Assembly (NCBI RefSeq): GCF_001889005.1
Contig: NZ_CP018153.1
Coordinates: 902,501-966,500, forward strand
Origin: Christiangramia salexigens
GTDB taxonomy: Bacteria; Bacteroidota; Bacteroidia; Flavobacteriales; Flavobacteriaceae
Reading direction: 5' to 3'
DNA length: 64,000 nt
In this document: in pieces, positions 35,613 to 41,571 of the stretch
Layout: each line of letters begins with the position of its first letter
How positions within the stretch are numbered: position 1 is the first letter of the stretch
The notes under the pieces: generated by a model
The model's database searches: none
Told to the model about the DNA's origin: nothing
Seen by the model: only the letters and a program-made list of their open reading frames with translations
Position numbers and translations under genes: made by a program

Positions 35613-38194
35613 TAGGCTGAATTTCTACTTGCGTTAATATTACCATATAATGATCTGGTCACCATTTTTTCATAAATCTCAAGCCTTTCCGCTTCTTTTT
35701 CAGGATTCTTACTTAATTCCTGAACCATTTTTAAAGCATGTTGCTGAATAGTAAGTAATGGCAGAACTATGCGTTCACGTGTTTGAATGGAAGCTCTTCC
35801 CGCCGGTTGATTCTGCATGAGGTGATCATAGCCGGTTACCTTTAACAGCATACTTTTAGTACGCTCAAACTCTTCATAGATTAGTTGCCAGAATTCTCCA
35901 AATTCCTCGTCATCTTTCATATAAGCGGTTAAAGGAAAGAATGACTTAGTTAAACTCATCATACTATTTTCCAGCAAGGTTTTGAAAAATTCTGAATTCT
36001 GATACAGGCTCTTTACCCTGTCAAATTCACCTGCCTTTTCCAGTTTTTCCATAGCAGTACCTACTCCAAAGAATCCAGGTACATTCTGTTTCAACTGGCT
36101 CCAGCTTCCTACGAAAGGAATTGCACGAAGGTCTGAGAGATTCAGCTCGGCCGATTTATTACGTTTAGAAGGACGGCTACCAATATTGGTTTTAGCATAA
36201 TATTTTAACGTACTCATTTTTTCCAGATATGGAATAAAACGAGGATGCTTTTTAAAATTGGTATAGGTCTCGTAGCTTATTTCGGCAAGTTCGGTCATGG
36301 TTTTTCTGTCCTCATCCGTAAGAACATTCTTCCCATCACTAAAGATCTCGTTGGAAACCCCTGAACTTAATAACTGCTCGAGATTATAAGTACAGGAATC
36401 TTTAGTCCCGAAATTAGAACTAATGGTTTGCCCCTGTACAGTAAGTTGAATTTCTTCATTTTCAATTGTTGGACCAAGGGAAGCGTAGAACTGGTGAGTT
36501 TTACCACCACCTCTTGCAGGTGGTCCACCACGACCATCAAAGAAGACTACTTTAATTCCGTATTCTCTGGAAACCTTTGTCAAGGTCTCTTTAGCTTTAT
36601 AAATACTCCAGTTAGCCATTAGGTAACCACCATCTTTAGTTCCATCACTAAAACCTAGCATAATGGTTTGTTTGTTCCCACGTCTTTCAAGGTGTTCCTT
36701 ATATACAGGATTTTTATAAAGCACCTCCATTACATTATGGGCGTTCTGGAGATCGGGTACTGTTTCAAAAAGAGGGATCACATCTGCAGTTGGTTTCTCC
36801 CAGCCGCACAATTTCATAAAAGCAAAAGGCTGAAGAACACCTTGTACGCTTCCGCAGTTACTTATAATATATCTATTGGCACCCTCTTCGCCACTTTTCT
36901 CCTGAATTTCCTGCATTGCGTAGATAGATGAAAGGGTTGCTTTCCCCATTCCTTCCTCCATTTTTTCAGGATCCAGTTTAGCATTGACTTTAGTTAGCAC
37001 ATCTATTTGCTCGTCATTGCTTAACTCATTGAAATTAGAAGGAATAGACCCTTCTACATCTCCAAATACTTTAATTACTTCTTCAAGTACTTCCTGATGA
37101 ATGCTAGAATCCTGACGTATGTCCAGAGTGGCAAAATGGTATCCAAACAGATTTAATTTATTAAGCATATCGTCTATCTCATCCACAAATAATGAGCGGT
37201 GTTGCTCCACAAGGATATTCTTAATATCCTGTAGTTTGGATTTAAAATCGTCTAATTCTATTTTCACATCTCCAGCATTGGAAACGGCAGAATCATATAA
37301 TCCTTTTTCAATCTCACCCATTAGTTCGTGAACACCTCTAAAGGTTAATCTTCGCTTTAGCTTTCTAATATCACGATAATAGTTTAGAAGAATTGTTCTT
37401 CTTAATCTTTTAGCCACCCTAAGTGTAATATCGGTTGTTACAAAAGGGTTTCCATCACGGTCCCCTCCAGGCCAGAAGCCAAGGTTTATAACCTGATTAT
37501 CCAGATTCTCACCGTCAAAAATATTATGTTGTAAGTAATTATGGATCTTGCTGGCACTAGGATAAAAAACATTTTCAAAATACCATATAAGGTTAACCGC
37601 CTCATCGTAAGGTGTTGGTTTTTCCTTTTTAAAGAACGGCGTCTTTCCTAATTGAGCCAGTAATGATTTAATCTTGATCAGATCATTTTTCTGAATGGCT
37701 TTATCCAGATCTGTAATGATCCCTAAAACGGTTCCAGGATAAAACTGTGTAGGGTGCGCAGTTAAGGTTGGTCTAACCTTAAACCTTTTCAAATATTCCT
37801 TTAATTCTCCTACTTTCTGCTTTGCTTCTGCTTCTTCCTTCACACTTCGCAAGGTTCCTCTGCCATCCATATTATTAACAATAGGAAAAGAGGCATCTTC
37901 TATCGCATCAAATAGAACCACTTGTCTTTCTATGTATTGAATGAAACGAAATAAAAGATCAATTTTCTCTTTTTCGCTAGGGTTCTCTCCATATTTATCA
38001 AAAAATCTCTCTACGATTTCTGAAGGGTTTTTGTTTTCACTAAAACCAGTTTCACAAATCTCAAGGAATAAAGGTAAAAGAGCCCCCGTTTTTCTAATAT
38101 CATCATAAGGTAGGGTTAAGAAGATGCTATTATAAACCTGATATTTTGCAAGTACATTATCATTAAATCTTTCTAATCTTGGTTCTCTATGCAT
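35612..38194 (-). CDS. ppc: Phosphoenolpyruvate carboxylase
   Basis: 860 residues. RPTLTAHPTQFYPG holds the catalytic His, GFWPGGDRDGNPFVT and GFSDGTKDGGYL bind substrate and metal, and FDGRGGPPARGGGKTHQFY is the glycine-rich loop, with a Pro-Pro-Ala variant of the usual GRGGTxGRGG. The C-terminus is RNSA rather than the near-universal (Q/R)NTG of plant and proteobacterial enzymes. It makes oxaloacetate from PEP and bicarbonate, an anaplerotic step. The ATG is at 38192-38194; its stop overlaps the dinB start in TAATG. Confidence 0.96.
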   Translation of the reverse strand: MHREPRLERFNDNVLAKYQVYNSIFLTLPYDDIRKTGALLPLFLEICETGFSENKNPSEIVERFFDKYGENPSEKEKIDLLFRFIQYIERQVVLFDAIEDASFPIVNNMDGRGTLRSVKEEAEAKQKVGELKEYLKRFKVRPTLTAHPTQFYPGTVLGIITDLDKAIQKNDLIKIKSLLAQLGKTPFFKKEKPTPYDEAVNLIWYFENVFYPSASKIHNYLQHNIFDGENLDNQVINLGFWPGGDRDGNPFVTTDITLRVAKRLRRTILLNYYRDIRKLKRRLTFRGVHELMGEIEKGLYDSAVSNAGDVKIELDDFKSKLQDIKNILVEQHRSLFVDEIDDMLNKLNLFGYHFATLDIRQDSSIHQEVLEEVIKVFGDVEGSIPSNFNELSNDEQIDVLTKVNAKLDPEKMEEGMGKATLSSIYAMQEIQEKSGEEGANRYIISNCGSVQGVLQPFAFMKLCGWEKPTADVIPLFETVPDLQNAHNVMEVLYKNPVYKEHLERRGNKQTIMLGFSDGTKDGGYLMANWSIYKAKETLTKVSREYGIKVVFFDGRGGPPARGGGKTHQFYASLGPTIENEEIQLTVQGQTISSNFGTKDSCTYNLEQLLSSGVSNEIFSDGKNVLTDEDRKTMTELAEISYETYTNFKKHPRFIPYLEKMSTLKYYAKTNIGSRPSKRNKSAELNLSDLRAIPFVGSWSQLKQNVPGFFGVGTAMEKLEKAGEFDRVKSLYQNSEFFKTLLENSMMSLTKSFFPLTAYMKDDEEFGEFWQLIYEEFERTKSMLLKVTGYDHLMQNQPAGRASIQTRERIVLPLLTIQQHALKMVQELSKNPEKEAERLEIYEKMVTRSLYGNINASRNSA

Positions 38195-38235
38195 AATTTA
38201 AGTTTGGTGGTTTCTTTTCAATTAAATTTAAATAA

Positions 38236-38271
38236 AAAAGCCCTTTAAACTGGACAGTCTAAAGGGCTTTT
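38236..38271 (-). terminator. Terminator of the Lrp/AsnC gene
   Basis: AAAAGCCCTTTAAACT/AGTCTAAAGGGCTTTT stem (one mismatch) with a 4-base loop, between the lrp-type stop and ppc. Confidence 0.85.
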
Positions 38272-38291
38272 AGTAAAAGTTTAGGACTGTC

Positions 38292-38771
38292 CTACATTTC
38301 TTTAAAAATGGAATGCATCAAACGCTTCTTATCGTTGATACTCTCTTCTAATGAAATCATAGTTTCAGTTCTATAGACACCCTCAATATCATCCAATAAG
38401 AATATAATATCCTTGGCATGCTGAGTGTTACGAGCTCTTATCTTACAGAATACATTAAACTTCCCGGTAGTAACGTGTGCCACAGTTACAAAAGGAATTT
38501 CATTGATTCTTTCAAGCACAAATTTTGTCTGAGAAGTATTTTTTAGAAAAACTCCTACATATGCAATAAATGCGTACCCAAGTTTTTTATAATCCAGGGT
38601 CAAAGATGAACCAATAATAATACCTGCTTCTTCCATTTTCTTAACACGAACGTGTACCGTTCCAGCAGAAATAAGCAATTTTTTAGCTATATCTGTAAAT
38701 GGTGTCCGAGTATTCTCGATAAGCATATCAAGAATCTGGTGGTCTGTTTCATCTAATTTAAACTTGGCCAT
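38292..38771 (-). CDS. Lrp/AsnC family transcriptional regulator
   Basis: 159 residues. An N-terminal winged helix (LDETDHQILDMLIENTRTPFTDIAKKLLISAGTVHVRVKKMEEAGII) with HTH recognition helix SAGTVHVRV is followed by the AsnC/Lrp ligand-binding domain (VAHVTTGKFNVFCKIRARN, GVYRTETMISLEESI). Members act as octamers and respond to amino acids. It may control ppc or amino-acid genes nearby, but that is not shown. A palindrome and a TAATTTTG -7 box lie just upstream. Confidence 0.93.
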   Translation of the reverse strand: MAKFKLDETDHQILDMLIENTRTPFTDIAKKLLISAGTVHVRVKKMEEAGIIIGSSLTLDYKKLGYAFIAYVGVFLKNTSQTKFVLERINEIPFVTVAHVTTGKFNVFCKIRARNTQHAKDIIFLLDDIEGVYRTETMISLEESINDKKRLMHSIFKEM

Positions 38772-38799
38772 TTTCTAATCGTCTTTTTTTAATGAAGTT

Positions 38800-38825
38800 C
38801 AAAATTAATACAAATTCATTGAATT
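38800..38825 (-). promoter_or_regulatory. Promoter and palindrome of the Lrp/AsnC gene
   Basis: Minus-strand -7 box TAATTTTG at 38807-38800 (exact consensus), and a perfect 13-bp palindrome AATTCA-T-TGAATT at 38813-38825, just upstream of it. Position between the -33 and -7 regions suggests autoregulation. Confidence 0.45.
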
Positions 38826-38848
38826 ATTGATAAATAAATTGACAATTT

Positions 38849-40012
38849 TCAAGATTTAAGCATTAATAATTCATTTTTTAAGAAGATTTTATTAACTACA
38901 ACGTTTTCGATAATTGCAGGTTCGCCAGGAATTTGGACAGGATTTTCTTCTGCCTGAATTTCCCAATGGGCAAAATTTGAGATTTGAGATGCGATTTTTT
39001 CAACAACGGGCTGGAAAATTATTTTACCGTTTTTTAAAACTTCTTTAAACTGCAGACTTATATCCTTTATTTCACCTCCAAGCTTAGCTCTCCTTATTAT
39101 TATATCATTATATAATTTTTGATTCTCAGGGATCTCAAAATAACCTTCATAATCTTTACTAAGATCATAATTAAGGGAAATGCGATAAATGCATGAAATT
39201 AATGCCCTAAAAACATATTTACGCGTTTCTTCTCTTTCATAATCTCCAGCGACATGACCTGCCTCAAACAATATGGTAGGTGTAGACATGCTTTGAAAAG
39301 TATCTCCTGCACAATTAATATTGAACCCATCATCGTACCTTCCTATTTGCTCAGATAGCTGCTCATTAAGATCCTTGACCATCCCGGCTATAAGCCCCAT
39401 GCTTATTTTTCTAAAGTCATTAACACTCCGCTCATCATCACTTGAAGGCGTGAGAAAGGAAAGACTTGCACAGCTTTGTTTATTACCAGCGCTAAATATT
39501 GTTCTTTGATCATGGAGATTCAGGCAAAAGTCCGGCTTAAAGTCTCTATAAACCTGTTTTAATACCCGTGATTCTGGCTGACTAAGTTTCTGTAAGTCCC
39601 TGTTAAGATCTACAGAGTTAGCATTTACTCTGGTATAGGCATCGGCTCCATCAGGATTTAAAACCGGGATCACATGTAATGTACAATGATCCAAAATGTT
39701 TTTAATAAGCGGATCTTGTGAATTGTTTACAAAAGCATTAAAAAGGTCGAATACCGCTTTAGTGGTTGTAGATTCATTACCATGCATCTGCGACCAGGCT
39801 AATATTTTAATTTTACCAGATCCGATCTTAAAGCTGTGAATGGGTTTCGACTCGACAGATTCTCCGATAACCTCCGTATTTAATTTTTCCGACAGGCGAT
39901 CTTTAAACAGATCAACATCTCTATTGGTGACATATCTACCAGTGATTTTTCCAAATTTCACATCACTATAAACTATATCTGAAAACCAATCTTCAAGTTC
40001 ATTATATTCCAT
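38849..40012 (-). CDS. Cytoplasmic M14-family zinc carboxypeptidase
   Basis: 387 residues. Zinc ligands His77 and Glu80 in QMHGNEST, Asn137-Arg138 (DLNRDL) for substrate carboxylate, His167 (NLHDQRT) as third ligand, and Glu250 (LFEAGH) as catalytic base are all present. No signal peptide, so it works in the cytoplasm; MpaA-like murein-peptide amidase is one possible role, inferred only. The ATG at 40010-40012 is chosen: a longer frame would run through the operator region. The gene is divergent from the XRE regulator, and operator-like palindromes cover its start and promoter. Confidence 0.9.
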   Translation of the reverse strand: MEYNELEDWFSDIVYSDVKFGKITGRYVTNRDVDLFKDRLSEKLNTEVIGESVESKPIHSFKIGSGKIKILAWSQMHGNESTTTKAVFDLFNAFVNNSQDPLIKNILDHCTLHVIPVLNPDGADAYTRVNANSVDLNRDLQKLSQPESRVLKQVYRDFKPDFCLNLHDQRTIFSAGNKQSCASLSFLTPSSDDERSVNDFRKISMGLIAGMVKDLNEQLSEQIGRYDDGFNINCAGDTFQSMSTPTILFEAGHVAGDYEREETRKYVFRALISCIYRISLNYDLSKDYEGYFEIPENQKLYNDIIIRRAKLGGEIKDISLQFKEVLKNGKIIFQPVVEKIASQISNFAHWEIQAEENPVQIPGEPAIIENVVVNKIFLKNELLMLKS

Positions 40013-40028
40013 GTTTACAAAACTAAAC
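40013..40028. promoter_or_regulatory. Palindrome A (GTTTACAAAACTAAAC)
   Basis: 13 of 16 match the ideal GTTTACAATTGTAAAC. It directly precedes the ATG of the M14 gene on the minus strand. Confidence 0.6.
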
Positions 40029-40036
40029 AATGTAAA

Positions 40037-40052
40037 TTTTACAAATGTAAAC
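40037..40052. promoter_or_regulatory. Palindrome B with minus-strand -7 box
   Basis: TTTTACAAATGTAAAC, 14 of 16 match. It contains the minus-strand -7 box TACATTTG (40049-40042) of the M14 gene, so a bound regulator would block transcription start. Confidence 0.65.
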
Positions 40053-40071
40053 AAGGGTTTAGTTGGCATTT

Positions 40072-40087
40072 GTACACAATTGTAAAC
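40072..40087. promoter_or_regulatory. Palindrome C (GTACACAATTGTAAAC)
   Basis: 14 of 16 match; starts exactly 35 bases from palindrome B. No -33 TTG was found at clean spacing for the M14 promoter. Confidence 0.6.
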
Positions 40088-40101
40088 TACAGAAAAGAAG
40101 A

Positions 40102-40122
40102 TTTCCAAATGCTGCTTGGAAA
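40102..40122. promoter_or_regulatory. Separate inverted repeat TTTCCAA-N7-TTGGAAA
   Basis: Perfect 7-base arms in the middle of the M14/XRE intergenic region, of different sequence from the six palindromes; may be a site for a second factor. Confidence 0.35.
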
Positions 40123-40215
40123 ATATCCAACTACATTGTTTTTACATATCAATAGGTTCATTTTTAGTTAATTAGATATTTTTATTTAATCTAAAGGTTT
40201 ACGTATAATTAAAAT

Positions 40216-40231
40216 GTTTACAACTGTGATT
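40216..40231. promoter_or_regulatory. Palindrome D (GTTTACAACTGTGATT)
   Basis: 12 of 16 match; the left half is exact, the right half weak. Starts 35 bases before palindrome E. Confidence 0.5.
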
Positions 40232-40250
40232 CAGAATGCTTGATTATTTT

Positions 40251-40266
40251 ATTTACATTTGTAATC
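40251..40266. promoter_or_regulatory. Palindrome E with plus-strand -7 box
   Basis: ATTTACATTTGTAATC, 13 of 16 match. It contains the plus-strand -7 box TACATTTG (40254-40261) of the XRE gene; mirror image of palindrome B. Confidence 0.65.
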
Positions 40267-40285
40267 AGCGTAATTTGCATAACTA

Positions 40286-40301
40286 TTTTACAATGGTAAA
40301 C
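40286..40301. promoter_or_regulatory. Palindrome F over the XRE start codon
   Basis: TTTTACAATGGTAAAC, 14 of 16 match; its centre is the ATG (40293) of the XRE gene. Starts 35 bases after palindrome E. Confidence 0.6.
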
Positions 40302-40712
40302 ACCAACCAATTCGCCTCCAGGCTCAATAAGATCTTGGATTTTTATGATTTAAGTGCCGCATCTTTTGCTGATAAGATCGAGGTGGGCCGCTCCTCTATT
40401 TCTCATATTCTTTCGGGGAGAAATAAACCAAGTCTGGACTTCGTCATGAAAGTCATCAAGAATTTTCCGGAAGTAGAATTATATTGGTTACTAAATGGCA
40501 AGGGAAGCTTCCCCCCTAAACCAGATTCGAAAATTGAAATTGCCGAAGAATCAAAACAAGAGATAAACGAGCCAGTTAAAAAACCTGAATCTCAAATTGA
40601 GAATATTGAAAGGAATCAACCGGCAAACTATATCCCTCAGGGCAATGGTAAGCAGATTAGGAAAATCGTTATTTTTTACGAGGATGGAAGTTTTGAGGCC
40701 TTTCAGAATTGA
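40293..40712 (+). CDS. XRE-family helix-turn-helix regulator
   Basis: 139 residues. Residues about 8-65 form a Cro/C1-type HTH (ASFADKIEVGRSSISHILSGRNKPSLDF as the core), followed by the YWLLNGKGSFP motif shared by many flavobacterial XRE proteins. The remaining tail is charged, ending in a short beta segment (KQIRKIVIFYEDGSFEAF). The ATG at 40293 is chosen over an upstream ATG (40236) because the -7 box at 40254-40261 would put that codon outside the message. The gene is very likely autoregulated through the palindromes. A lipoprotein gene follows 31 bases downstream. Confidence 0.88.
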   Translation: MVNTNQFASRLNKILDFYDLSAASFADKIEVGRSSISHILSGRNKPSLDFVMKVIKNFPEVELYWLLNGKGSFPPKPDSKIEIAEESKQEINEPVKKPESQIENIERNQPANYIPQGNGKQIRKIVIFYEDGSFEAFQN

Positions 40713-40743
40713 TTATTCCACCTAAATTGAATTATTTTGCAGT

Positions 40744-41115
40744 ATGAAAAAGATCCTCCTACTGCTCGGTATTTTAATGATGGTTTCCTGTTTTAATGCC
40801 GAAAGAAACTGCGAAGACTACCGAACCGGAACTTTTGAGTTTCAAACCTATTTAAATGGTGAGCTTGCTACTTCAAGATTTATTCGGAACGATAGTATTG
40901 AAATTGAAAAATTTCAGGGTGAGACCGATACTTCTTCGGTCAGATGGATCAATGATTGCGAATACATCTTGCGCAATATTAATCCCGATGGAATGTCTGA
41001 GGAAAAACCTGTGCACATAAAGATCCTCACCACTAATAGTAATGGTTACACTTTTGAATATGGGCGCGTTGGAGATCCTAAGAAAGCTCGGGGGTCGGTA
41101 ACCCGAGTAGACTAA
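40744..41115 (+). CDS. Putative lipoprotein, unknown function
   Basis: 123 residues with a lipoprotein signal peptide: MKKILLLLGILMMVSC, lipobox MVSC with Cys16. The mature part is a small beta-rich domain (FEFQTYLNGELATSRFIRNDSIEIEK, CEYILRNINPDG, YTFEYGRVGDP) without a name I recognise. The position after the XRE regulator suggests co-transcription. Its stop lies ten bases from the convergent mscL stop. Confidence 0.78.
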   Translation: MKKILLLLGILMMVSCFNAERNCEDYRTGTFEFQTYLNGELATSRFIRNDSIEIEKFQGETDTSSVRWINDCEYILRNINPDGMSEEKPVHIKILTTNSNGYTFEYGRVGDPKKARGSVTRVD

Positions 41116-41124
41116 ACTGAGAGA

Positions 41125-41571
41125 TCAGTTCTGCCTATCTTTAAGCAGTCTGTTCTGCTCCTCCATTAGATCATTAAGACTGGAAAGTAATTCTATGTCC
41201 TTTGGAGTGACTTCCTGCTTGTTTTTAGGATCTTGAGCCTTTCTACGGAATCTGTTCATGAATTTTACTACCAGAAACACCACAAAACCGATCACAAGAA
41301 AATCTATCATGGTCTCGATCAATAAACCATAACCAATAGAAACCTCTTCTATTGCTACCTGCTGTTCTGTTGCTTCAACAGCCTCTCTAAGCACAAGTTT
41401 CTTGTCAGCATAGCTTATACCGTCGGTCATAAGGCTTAAAGGAGGCATTATAACCTGTCTAACCAGGACATCCACAACTTTATTGAATGCGGTACCAATT
41501 ATTATCCCTACCGCCATATCCACCATATTCCCTTTTATGGCGAACTCTTTAAATTCTTTGATCAATCCCAT
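41125..41571 (-). CDS. mscL: Large-conductance mechanosensitive channel
   Basis: 148 residues. MGLIKEFKEFAIKGNMVDMAVGIIIGTAFNKVV is the N-terminal helix plus TM1 with the pore-lining GxxxG; TM2 (MIDFLVIGFVVFLVVKFMNR) and the cytoplasmic bundle complete it. The periplasmic loop is somewhat longer than in E. coli. It opens at near-lytic membrane tension. The ATG overlaps the parC stop in TAATG, so it is translated with parC; unusual company for an osmotic safety valve. Confidence 0.96.
   Translation of the reverse strand: MGLIKEFKEFAIKGNMVDMAVGIIIGTAFNKVVDVLVRQVIMPPLSLMTDGISYADKKLVLREAVEATEQQVAIEEVSIGYGLLIETMIDFLVIGFVVFLVVKFMNRFRRKAQDPKNKQEVTPKDIELLSSLNDLMEEQNRLLKDRQN

Noticed and set aside
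40013..40108. An extra 32-codon N-terminus on the M14 gene
   Set aside because: It would run through the -7 box and palindromes A-C; the ATG at 40012 lies at a normal distance from the -7 box.
40236..40292. An upstream ATG for the XRE regulator
   Set aside because: It lies upstream of the -7 box at 40254-40261, so it would not be in the transcript; the conserved XRE N-terminus starts at 40293.
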